Of a stretch of DNA of 64,000 nucleotides, positions 53,463 through 64,000 are shown in pieces. This stretch comes from Rhabditophanes sp. KR3021 (taxonomy: Eukaryota > Nematoda > Chromadorea > Rhabditida > Alloionematidae): NCBI GenBank assembly GCA_963281155.1, contig CAUJLY010000006.1, positions 5,890,001 through 5,954,000 on the forward strand, written 5' to 3'. Under the pieces are notes generated by a model. It made no database searches. It was given only the letters and a program-made list of their open reading frames with translations, and was not told where the DNA came from. Positions within the stretch are counted from its first letter, which is position 1. The number at the start of each line of letters is the position of its first letter. The position numbers and the translations under genes are program-made.

Positions 53463-55482
53463 TTATGTGTCTATAGGTTCATGATCTTCATCATCTGTAT
53501 CAGATTCAGATTGCTGTGAGCAATTTGAGGCTACAATTCCCCTAATGTGATCATCTACTGTCGATTCCACATTGATAGGTACGGACATTATTGAAGACTG
53601 AGAAACATTTAAAATTTCTGTTATCAAGTTTTGAATGTTAAATTTAGTAGTGACATTTTGGGTTATTAATCTAGTAATAATTGTGTCAAACGAATTTATT
53701 GAATCAAATATATCCATTACACCGATGAATCTGAAAGGTTGGGGTGGATATAAAATTTGTTGATAGTACGCTAAGTTCATTTTGGACAAAGATAATGATT
53801 GGAAGTCATTGTAATCTAAAAAATTTAAAATAGACAGCCTCATTAAACTAGATTACCTTTTAATATTAAAAAATTCTTAAGTATTTGAATTTCATAATTG
53901 TCCAATTGAAGGCTTTCAATCTTCAAAATAGTATCTTTAAATTTTTCACATGACAAATTGAATTCCTCGGAATCATCCGTTTTCTTGAAATTATTTGCGA
54001 CCAAGGATGGTAACAATTTTTGTTCAGCAGCAGTTAAAAAAAATATTCCACTCCAAATAGAGTTGATTATCTTGTACTGAAAAAACATATGTGTTAAATA
54101 ATGGCTTAAGTAGTGAAGAAGAGTAAAATCATGATTCAAGTGTTCGAAGCACATGTTAAGTATTATAATTGGGACAAACATAGGAAAGATTAACATATTG
54201 TGTTTGCGCTTCCATTAACCTTGTATTAAGGATGTTAAGAGATAAGCTGGACAATATACTTAACAAGTACTTCTCATAAATTTGCAAAACATTCATTCTT
54301 AAAATTTGCTACAGTCATCAAGAATTAGTTATAATTAAAACTATTAGTTAAGAAGCATGAACTCTTAATTCAAGTTAAGGATAGGTCACATTATGAAGTA
54401 AAAGATATCGAATTAATATATTTACCTGTTCTTGAGTCGGTACTCGACGTGCTTGAAGAGACATATGTACACCATTAATTGAATTAATTAATGTGTTTTG
54501 ATACAATGACCCGCTTTGCAATGCCACTGATTTAAAGATATTTGCTAACATACTCATTGTTTGAGCTGAATTTGAGATTGAAAAAAGGTCTGGTAAAATA
54601 GGATTGGAAGGAATTTGTTGAATCATATTGTTCATTGGATTAGTATTGCTTGAAATGTTGTTATTGCCAACTCCTGTTAATACTGTATTTCTTGTATCAT
54701 TAAAATTACTAATAATAGCCATTTGCTGTTTGCGGAGCGTCGAATTTCGAGGACCACGTTCATGTTGAACGGCTTCTTTATTCATTCCAATCATAACGCA
54801 CCTTCTGAACCTGCACGCTCTACATTGATTTCGATGGGTTTTATCCACCAAGCACTTTCCTTCTTCCCCTCGGCCTCTATTTTTGCAAACATACGTACGT
54901 GGTCTTCGCACAGACCGCTGTTTAAAATAAAAGAATTTAGATAATTTTACAATAACAACCAAATATACCTTGAAAAAACCCGCGCATCCATCACATGAGT
55001 GTATACCGTAATGCTTTCCTGATGAATGATCATTGCAAACTTTGCAAGGCGTGTCAGTTAAAATTCTGCCTAAAATAGATTAGATGTAAACATTTTCATT
55101 AAATATTTGCATATCCCTAAGGCGAGACATATGTATGTATTCTTTAGGAAGATTGAATATGAATGTGTGAAGATTATATGAATGTACAATTATTACTAAT
55201 ACTACCAAAAATTCATCAGGCCCTCATCAAAATAATAATGAATTGGTGGCAGAAGATGGGTCCTTGACGGCTTTAGATGTTAAAAATCTTAACACTAACT
55301 TGTGAAAGTTTGCCCCTGCTAGGAAAGTATTTAATTGCACTTGGGGTAAAATGAATGCTCACTTGTTATTTTGATGTCAAAATGATTGTCCCAACATTCA
55401 CTTCGACTTAGTTGATAACAATGATTAAGATATAATTTTAAATATCAACAAGAATCTCAAACTTACTTGAGTTAGCAGCCAT
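53463..55482 (-). CDS. tll: Tailless/TLX nuclear receptor (NR2E1-like)
   Basis: Nuclear receptor of 393 residues. Exons are 55482-55467, 55069-54969, 54917-54426, 54076-53857 and 53815-53463. The first exon carries only five codons and a base. DNA-binding domain: Cys14, 17, 31, 34 (P-box CDGCAG), then Cys50, 61, 71, 74. [13 protein letters not shown] and [20 protein letters not shown] (C-terminal extension) are the Tailless/TLX hallmark, distinguishing it from PNR and FAX-1. The ligand-binding domain is short but recognisable: RRVPTQEQ joined to [16 protein letters not shown] (helix 3-5 signature) and a possible AF-2 core LITEIL near the end, then an acidic tail. In flies and vertebrates TLL/TLX is a repressor in brain and eye progenitors. 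The D-box has 10 residues between Cys50 and Cys61, against about seven in fly and vertebrate TLX. Confidence 0.93.
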
Positions 55483-58400
55483 ATTTTTGGAGAAAGTTAA
55501 AGATTAACTGTCAGAAGAACTTGATTACTGAAACTAAGGCAATTATTGTTTGTCGTAAGTTTGTATTTTATTGAAAATGAATTAGTTTTGGAAGTATAGG
55601 TCTGAATAAATAATTTTGACAATATAAATCCCCTATTGTAGAAAAATTGTAAAAAATAATGGTGAGGATAGTTTGCGAGAATACCCGAGAATATATTTTT
55701 GACAAACTGACTGTTTGCCTTATTGGCAAGACTTATGCTATGGTACCCTAAAAGGAATTAATGGGAGTAGTTTATAAAAAACAAGGCGGAGATTTTGTAT
55801 TAAATTGTGAATAAAAAGAAATTTATATTGAATTGATAGAGTCTATGACGAGGAATCTTATTGGCTGGCAATTCACAAGTTAAAGTGTCAATAGTTATCT
55901 CACATTGTCTATTATGAAAGTTTATTAAATTTGTTTATATTTGATGTGCATGCCTTGAGAAGTTTCGAGGAGTGGTTGTAAAATGAGGAGGAAGTGAGGC
56001 CGATGAAATCATTATTAATAAAAAAGCGCATACTTCAAAAATGGATAAACGTGAGTTAACTTTGTTTGAAACATAGTAAATCAACGAACGAACCCAAAAT
56101 ACCATGAAATTATATAAAAGTAGTTGACAATATTTGTTGTAAAATCAAAAATGTTTTTTTAACTTACGTACTTAACTTAACACCCTAAATAAATTTTCAA
56201 ATTAATTTCTACTTAGTCTAACTAACACTATCAATTACAACACCTATTTGTTGACATAATCAGTCCTTCAAATGTTAAGCCTACAAATACCCTAAAATGA
56301 TGAACTTCGTCAACTCTGTTATGATATTAAATTGTATTGAATTGAATCCAATCCCATATATACACATTAATACATTTGTTAATACTCTTCAAAATATTAC
56401 AAATTAATAAAATGTAAAAAGCATATTCTCGCAAGCTCACACAAAAAATCAGATATACCCTAATAAATATGACAAAGTGACATTTAAAAAGTAATTAAAA
56501 ATAAAAATGTTAACAGCCTCCGGAAACAGTGCACATTTGAGGGTTATGTATTTTACATTCATCCCCGTCAACTTGAATAATTTCAAAATGGACCTCAAAC
56601 ATATACTAACTTTGTTTACTTACATCCGTAATTAACATTTATTTTGGAGTTTCAGGAAGCGACCAGTATATGTTTTTACTATCAAAAGGTGTAGCAAAAG
56701 CTATAAAATCGAAACTTGACAAAAGAAATTGACACTCAATAGGTAATCATCGAGTTACGCTCGATTTAGCAAATTTATGCATCATATTTTTTAGAAACTT
56801 CATAAAAGAATAAAACAATTTATGAGTAACGTCATAACTTTATGATTTTGAATCAAAAAGGCAATATTTTAATTAGTTTCCTTTTTCGTAGTCCATAAAT
56901 GTACATGAACGTTCTCACACCTTTTTGACATCATTTATATTATATCCATTTCAAGTTAAAATGTTTCCCTTTATACTAAACCAAAGTTCAAACTAAGTAT
57001 GTGCCGACAAAAAGCCAAAGACCTAAATTGTCCTCAAAAACAATTCTATTAAAAGTATACTTAATTACTTCAATGTACCTTAATATACAGTCAAACAAAT
57101 TGTGAAACGTATCCCACTTCATTAGTTGATCAATTTTATTCTGCATTGTTCTATTGTCGGCAATTGCTTAACAAAATTGCGGTACCATCCGAATGAAGGA
57201 TAATCCTTTGGTAGCAAAAGTTGAAAATTGAGTAAATGCCATTTAAGTTGAAATTTATATTACCAATTGATGTAACTTAATATACGAATTAGTTAATCAT
57301 CAAATAATTGAGCGTCTATAAAGGTTACTTCTTTTTTAATTGCGGTATGATGGTTCTAATTTACTTCTTCATGTAAAAGAAAACTGTTACAGATAATCCG
57401 TTTTGATTACAGTGTAGAATATGAGAACATTGCCAAATCAAAGGCTTTTGACACAACTGGCATATTTTAAAAATCACCTCAGTAAAATTATTTTATAATT
57501 TGTAATAACTATGTATATGGTATATACTATCTTTGTTGGCCAATAAAAAACTATGAAATCGAATTTTTCTATTTATATATTTTCGTTCAAAAGTAAATAA
57601 ATCTCCAATCTTTATATGAAAATGCTATGAATAATCGAATAGAGCGTTGTTATTATGAGACAGTTTCATTATTAAAATATCTAATCACATTTTTGCAGAT
57701 TCTGTGCATCCTTATCTATTTATTGTCGACTTCACTTTTGCAAGAAAAGCTAACATTACAAATTCGAATAGTCGGTAAAGATAAATATCACACCAACCAA
57801 CTTGGATAAATAAATAAAAACATTTTTAATTTTTAATACTTAACATATATTTACTTAAATTTGTATTTTCAATTAATTTTATAATCATCAAAGAATATCC
57901 CCTAGACACAAGTTAATTGGTATATTTGGAATTGTTTTTAATAAAGATTTTGATTTTATTATCTGTAAATAATTTTATAATTTAATACAAAGAGGTAAAT
58001 TAAATACACTTTGCGTTTTACAATCTTAGATTTTGTCTTTTTAGATGTACATATATAAACGTATATAAGTTAATGTGTTCGATAAGATGTGCTTTTATTT
58101 TATTTATTATACTTGAATTTTTGACATTGCTTTACCCCACTTATATTATTAATTTCCTATTGTTTTTAACTCAACGGACAATTACTTAAGTAGGGGTATC
58201 TGCTTATAATTTAGAAAATAAAAATGTCGTTATAATTAAAAATTAAAGAGTATTTTTGATCTTTATTGTTAAACTAAATATTCACTAATTATAATAACGC
58301 TTTGATACAAGAATTAAACAATGAATGTGTTGTTTCCTTTGATGTTATATAAAGCTCCTTTGATAGATGCATATGTTCAAATTCTTAGAATTATTTAATA

Positions 58401-59585
58401 AAAAATGTTCACACAACAAACCTCAGATAGTTTTACATTTATTACATAGTAAGTTCGTATAGAACACATAGATTTTATCCGAAAAATACTTGTTTGGTTT
58501 AGAATTGATTTTTAAATCTATTCAGCAATTTAATATAACTTTTACTTTTGTCTATACAATAAATTACTTTTCAATTCATCCAATTCATTATATAGTGATG
58601 CATATGTTCAGTTAATATTTTTAATATAGATGTATGATAATTAATTATTTTTTAGCATATAAATATTTAGTAATTCAAGAAACATAGACATATTAAATTG
58701 TTGATGTCTATGAATTAGTTTTTTCATAATGTAAATGTAGTCTTTTGTGTTTTTGTTTTAGAAGAAGCTAAATTGTTAAATTTTATTATCATCGAAGACA
58801 ACTGCGACTACTATTCTAGCCATTATTAAAAAGACAAAATGACAACAATTTAGTCTTAAAAATGGTTTGTATTTGGAAGAAAAAAGATTCACATTAATTA
58901 TTTTCGTTAGTTAAATCCTTTGACAACGTGGTATAATACAATTTTGAACACTTTTGTCTGCCCCATTTAAATTTTCATTGAATGCAATTTGAAATATATA
59001 AATTGACCGGATGGAATCAGCAGCGACCTTCGAGTATGATTTACATTGGTTAATCAAAAGATATATTTTAACCAAAAATTGAAACCAATTGATGGAATGC
59101 AAATAAATATTTTTACACGTTATCTAGAAAAATGTGCATTTGTATATTTATTATCAGTTTTTAGTATTATTTTACGTATGTATTTATCACGATTTGTATT
59201 GTTCTTTTTTTGCATTTATTGATAAACAAAAATCAGTCTACATTCCCCAGCTATTTTTTATTATATTTATAGAAACTAAATTGACACATTTACTGCAAGA
59301 TTAGACTCCTTTACTTGCAATAAAATATGCCAGTTTTCAAAGAAGACAAAAAATGTATCTTTTACAATAAGAAATGCTTTAAAGTATTTAGAATTTAATT
59401 TAGATCAATTTTGAGATGATTTCTTCTATTTGCTCAATTCTATTACAAATTGTTTAAAACCATATTCTTTGATTGTTTATTTTACCTAAACTTTTAATGT
59501 ATCTTCGTGTTCTTTGAGCATCCTTTTCTATTTAATCTTTTAATAAATTTTTAGTTATTTACAGAATATTTATTAAAAATATATC
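55483..59585. other. Long AT-rich intergenic region
   Basis: About 4.1 kb upstream of the nuclear receptor with no convincing gene on either strand. It probably contains the receptor's regulatory DNA. An acceptor-like gacag on the minus strand (AG at 55509-55508) sits 25 nt before its ATG. The next plus-strand gene is preceded by an acceptor at 59563-59564. Confidence 0.5.
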
Positions 59586-59861
59586 ATGGCGTCCACAGCT
59601 AGCAAGAACTGCTCTGAAATTATTACTGAAATTGAAGGTCAAAGTACTCTATTGACAGCTCAGCTTTATTCTTTGGAAGAGATTATTTCTGCCGAAGCAG
59701 TAGAAATAGATCAAATTGATCCAAGACACGACAAGGCTTGGATTAGAATCTTTGAAGAATTCGAAAGTATCAAAAATCAGCTTTCAATTGCAAAAAACAT
59801 GATTGCATATCTTAGAAATGTTGCTCCCGCTAATAACAATGCAAAATCAAATTCTAGTTAG
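59586..59861 (+). CDS. Small helical protein of unknown function
   Basis: Single-exon 91-residue protein starting MASTASKNCSEIITE. It has coding-like composition in an AT-rich surrounding, is predominantly acidic and probably all-helical, with a heptad-like hydrophobic pattern from about residue 15 to 80 that suggests a coiled coil, and ends in an Asn/Ser-rich tail. It has no signal peptide or membrane span. The size and pattern resemble small subunits of multi-protein adaptor complexes, but I do not recognise a family and assign no function. ATG 59586 lies 21 nt after an acceptor-like tagttatttacag. Confidence 0.65.
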   Translation: MASTASKNCSEIITEIEGQSTLLTAQLYSLEEIISAEAVEIDQIDPRHDKAWIRIFEEFESIKNQLSIAKNMIAYLRNVAPANNNAKSNSS

Positions 59862-60775
59862 AATATGTAACACAAATTCACTAATCATTTTCTCCATTAT
59901 AACTTTCAATCTCTTCAAAATATTTATTGAATCTTTTTTATCACAGCAACGCAAAATGGTACTTAAAGTTATTTCAATCAATTCAATTTTTGAAACATCA
60001 TTATGTAGTCCGTAAACAAAGTTAAAAATACAGATTTACAGTATTATACACACCTGAAGATGTCAAGTTAATTTTGTTTTCTGTCAATAATACATATAAT
60101 ATCATCCTAGACTTATTTATAATGCTTTTTTAAATACACAATCTAACATGTGTTTTTTGTTAAAATATAAGCGTCATTATTGTATTATGAAGATTGAAAT
60201 AATACAACACGCATCATCTGCAGTAACATTAATCTAAATGTTATGTACATTTAATTTAGCGTTCATTATATTACCTAAAGATAAAAGATGCTGTTAAAAT
60301 TAGATGATTTAATGTAGCATGATTTTGTCGGTATCAACATGCATATGTACGTCATTTCAAAAAAATGTTCATAAAAAATACTAAATAGCTTTTGTCTTTA
60401 TTTGAATGTCGTGGATTTAAAATGATAAGTCATTGTCGTGTTTGAAAAATTGTTCAAACTTATGGTTCCATCAAATTAGACTATACATAATCTTTTTATT
60501 GTAAAGAAAAACTTTTTATTAGAAACTATACAACTTTAATAGAGTATTTAATGATTTAAGGAATATTGTTCAATTAATCAAATAAAGATAAACAAATGTA
60601 AAAAAGCATGCTTTTGTTCAAATATAATAAATTTATTTTTAATCTGTTACAAAGAGAATTCAGAAAATTTCTTTGATCTCTCAAAATATATTGCGTAGAT
60701 GTTCAAATATCAAATAATATTAGATTACATTTATTTTGACCCAATAATGATATAAAAAATATGCATATTAAAGTT
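59862..60775. other. Convergent 3' intergenic region
   Basis: AT-rich spacer between the small helical protein gene and the monocarboxylate transporter gene. TTTATT at 60730-60735 is the likely polyA hexamer of the latter. Nothing else seen. Confidence 0.5.
60730..60735 (-). terminator. Putative polyA signal, SLC16 gene
   Basis: AATAAA on the minus strand, about 40 nt beyond the stop codon at 60776. Confidence 0.5.
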
Positions 60776-63588
60776 TTACTCTTCCTCTTCATTCGCCGCA
60801 TTTTCTTCTATTTTCAAATCATTTTCAAGACGTCTCACTTCAGCTATAAATAATTGTTGCTGTTTCAACGATTGAATTGTTCTTTGGTATTCTGAAAAAT
60901 TTTCTTCTGACCGTTCAGTTAGTACGGATAACTTTCCAGATTGATTATCTTCTTCTTTAGGCAGACCTTCTTCAATAATAGGTTCAACTTCGATTGGCTT
61001 CTTGATTAACATTATTGAAAAACTCACTAATCCAGCACAAACCAAAAAACCACCTCCTAAATAAAATGTGGCATCATATGATTGAGTCATATCATAGAAT
61101 ATACCTAAAAATTAGATATAATGTATTCATTTTTTATCTTACCAGCTAACGGGGTTCCAAGTAGACACGCGATTCCTCTAGAAACTACCAAAAGACCAAA
61201 TGAATTGGTAAGTTTATCGAGACCCATCAAATCAGCTAAAACAATTGACGTCAGACAAATATAAGCAGACACTACGACTCCAAATATTCCACTTATTACA
61301 ATAAGTTCATTGAAATTCGTAGCAAATGGCAACACCATCATCAGAATTCCACTAAATACTAGGGAAAAGTTGTTAAAAATCAAAGCTGAGCACCATGGTT
61401 TATCCGCCATATAGCCAATAAAGACCCTACCAACAGTATTAGTAATACCAATTACAGACAATAATAACGTTGCTTGTTCATGTGGTACACCTCTTTCACC
61501 AGCTAAATTAATTATAAATACAAAAGGAACATAAAACCCAAGCATCCCGAGAATATTTGATATGCAAAGCAATAGCATTGTTTTATTCATCAAAAGGTCT
61601 AGGTCGATCATTTCATTGAAGGCATTCCTTATAGGCAACGGAATGAATTTGAACTTTGACTTATCCTCAATTACAATATTCTCTATTTCTTCACAAGCTA
61701 ACCCTGATGTATTTCTACTCATCCGACTACCTCCGAATTTTGAATAAATTGAAACACTTAAGTCGTCGTTTCCCAACTGATTTAATGATTGTGCAATTGA
61801 GGTAGCTGGTATTTGAATTTGCGATTCCCGATAACTCTTAAAATCTCTTCCTTCATCATCGAATTCCTTCAAATTTTTAATTGACCCACCATAAAAGATA
61901 TCTCTCCTGTTTAGTGGTCTTTTTAATTCTTTTGAATCGGCTGTACTTAGGGCTATCGAGCCTGATGAATTGGCTTGGGATAAAATAGTTGTTGCTTGAG
62001 ATAATCGACCATGAGATTGGTATAGACTTCGAGCTGATATCTTGTGAATTGGATTATTACGTAGATGAATGTTTATGATATCACTTGCTCCCGTCATTTC
62101 AGAAGAAATACTTGTCATAGTCAACTTTCTGGTCCTTTGAATTGGATGCATTGGTAACTGATGTGAACTTGGTATTGATGAATTAAATTTATGCTGAACT
62201 TTTGATTCTATAATTGGTGAGAGTGTTGGACGGAGAAGTGCGCTTTCAGCAGCTTCACTTTCAGCATTACTATCACTATCCTCTAAAGCAGAATGAAGTC
62301 TGGCATATACTTCAGGGTCGACTTCCTGGGGGGCATTCTTGCTCTCCTAAATTGCTGGATGCTGTTGGTCGTACGGCAACTTTGTTAATGTGTTCCTCAA
62401 CGATGGATGATGTCATAACCATTTCTGGAACATTTTCAGTTTTGACATCCAAAGAAAAGCCACATAATCTATTTAAGAGACAACGAATTCTTTTTCCCTT
62501 TTGCTTTCAACTCCATTTTGTAGATCAACTTCTGAATAAAGTTCCTTGTACAGAAGACCAAAAAAGGCAGCCGAAAGTACGATCAAGCTCATAAACCACA
62601 AAGTTTTCTGCCATTCAAATGTTTTAATTAGAAAAGTTAATATTGGGGGCATTACTATACATCCAACCCCGGATCCAGCTACAGCTATTCCAGTTGCCAG
62701 GGCTCTTTTACTTTCAAAATAATAGCCAACCATTACGATAGAGGGCAAGTAAATGCATCCAAAGCCTATTCCTAGAATGAAAACAAAATTGCATAAATAT
62801 TTAATAGAAAGAACTTGGTTGATATAATTTGAAAGTATCTAAGTTTGATAATTCTAAACAAATTAAAAATACTAACCTCCAATTAAACCATACGTAAACA
62901 AAAATACATACACATTTGGTGAAAAGCTTGAGGCGAAGAAACCGATAGCGGAAATGATACTTCCGACAACCACAACATCCCGAGATCCATACTTGTTGAC
63001 TAGACCGCCAACTATTGGTCCTACGAGCAAGTAACTTCCTACTAATAAGGAACCAATTAAAGATGTTAATGCTTTCGAAGATCCAAATGCTTTTTGAAAA
63101 GGATCTATCAAAGTTCCAAAAGAGGAAGCAACGCCATCTACTATCATGTTGCTAAGGAAAGCAGCAATTACAATAACCCAGCCATAACCGCCATCTGGAG
63201 GTCTAGGGACAAGATCAAGAAGGGGTTCAGCATTCAACATATCCCCGCATTCATTTAAATTTAGTTCGGAGGTGTAATTTGACTGAAGATCAGGATTGTA
63301 ATCAAAACAACTTTCTAAATATGACATATTGTCATCTTTCGCTTGATCCTCGTTGCCATTTTCACTTTCTACAACTTCTGAAATGAATGAACCATTCATT
63401 GGTGCATTTGAATCATTATTTATGCTTAATGTATTGAGAAGCAATGTTTCTTGATTTTCTTCGAAAGGCATTGGCGTTGTTTCTGGAATTTCAATTACTA
63501 GTGGCCGTTCAATTAATTGAAGAGCCTCTTCGGGTACAAGTTCAACAATAAAAGGTCTATTTTCCTTATTTTCATCTGGATCTCCCAT
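60776..63588 (-). CDS. SLC16 monocarboxylate transporter-like protein
   Basis: Proton-coupled monocarboxylate transporter family (MFS, 12 spans). Exons are 63588-62877, 62771-61143 and 61104-60776; the last intron is only 38 nt. The SLC16 signature RPPDGGYGWVIV opens TM1 after about 130 acidic N-terminal residues. GSYLLVGPIVGGLVNKYGSRDVV, GFGCIYLPSIVMVGYYFESKRALATGIAVAGSGVG (TM4-5 motif) and, in the second half, GFYVPFVFIINLAGERGV, DLMGLDKLTNSFGL and RGIACLLGTPLAG follow. A long Ser/Thr-rich loop lies between TM6 and TM7. Within it the frame closes at 62473 and reopens in the same frame after about 62345: the intervening 138 nt read openly in another frame, implying two compensating indels or an intron with a poor donor (see findings). 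Length is 889 or 843 residues depending on that choice. The acidic C-terminus ends with a run of Glu. Confidence 0.9.
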
Positions 63589-64000
63589 ATTTCTATGAGT
63601 TCAAGTAATAATAATGTTAAAAAACTTAACTAACCTTGAAAAGATAGGTGACAAGTAGAAAATATTTAACAGTCAAATTAGAACCTTTGGTACCGTGAAT
63701 TTGCAATACTAAAATAATATTACTAATAAATAATCAAAAAATATTTGCAAAACTAAATACGTTTATTACTGGTCATTATGAGCCTCATCATTCTAACTAT
63801 TTCTCATTTTATTATTTAAAAGGAGACCCTATTTATTGAAAGTTAAGGGAGTATATGGCTATAATATAGAAATGTCTTTGTATTGCCTGCGCTCTGTCTT
63901 CGCCTTAGGCTTACAAAAAGAGACGGCGCAAAGTATAGTTTAATATATGTGTATGTATATTTGGATAAAAATTGAAAGTAAGTATTTTGCTGGTGCCATT
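63589..64000. other. Upstream flank of SLC16 gene, window edge
   Basis: AT-rich 5' flank with an acceptor-like tcatag (AG at 63594-63593) 4 nt before the start codon. A short, less AT-rich patch at 63885-63930 carries an imperfect inverted repeat (TGCGC...GCGCA). The window ends before any further gene can be recognised. Confidence 0.45.

Overview
This is an AT-rich animal (metazoan) nuclear segment. Genes are split by GT-AG introns, and the families present are animal-specific or animal-typical: FOXP, UNC5 netrin receptor, Tailless/TLX nuclear receptor, anoctamin-10, SLC16, SLC17, WDR54 and GOLGA7. Many introns are only 38-50 nt long and end in TTTTAG-like acceptors, while a few are 1-6 kb. 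Together with the base composition this suggests a small-bodied protostome, perhaps a rotifer or a similar lineage. That placement is inference; the sequence does not fix the phylum. There are no bacterial features, CRISPR arrays or recognisable rRNA/tRNA genes.

Layout, left to right. 1-11120 is non-coding, probably upstream DNA or 5' introns of the FOXP gene (two exons, 11121-14151, +). On the minus strand follow a globin (14607-15136), an SLC17-type transporter in one exon (15521-17437), an anoctamin-10 homologue (18198-20782) and a small three-exon GOLGA7/ERF4-type palmitoyltransferase subunit (21554-22071). Divergent from the last is a second globin (22870-23758, +), then an orphan MFS transporter (24385-25836, +). 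A six-exon UNC5 receptor occupies 26165-36409 on the minus strand, with a 5.9-kb first intron. An ER-type 3-ketoacyl-CoA reductase/17-beta-HSD (37865-39040, -) is divergent from WDR54 (40261-41369, +). Then come a four-finger C2H2 protein (42126-43140, +) and a 2244-residue single-pass membrane protein with LDLa and EGF modules (44948-51850, +). A Tailless/TLX nuclear receptor (53463-55482, -), a 91-residue unknown (59586-59861, +) and an SLC16 monocarboxylate transporter (60776-63588, -) complete the window.

The genes form no operon or pathway. FOXP, TLX and UNC5 are neural patterning or guidance genes, and the rest are transport, lipid and housekeeping functions. I joined exons by splice phase; every multi-exon model closes to an integral number of codons except anoctamin-10, which needs a +1 correction for its likely tail.

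Most worth a second look: (1) the long LDLa/mucin-like/EGF membrane protein, whose domain order I do not recognise; (2) single-base frame breaks at homopolymers in anoctamin-10 and SLC16; (3) acceptor sites a few bases upstream of the start codon in about ten genes, as expected for spliced-leader trans-splicing or pervasive 5'UTR introns; (4) an enlarged D-box in the TLX receptor; (5) a cluster of fork-head core motifs upstream of FOXP.
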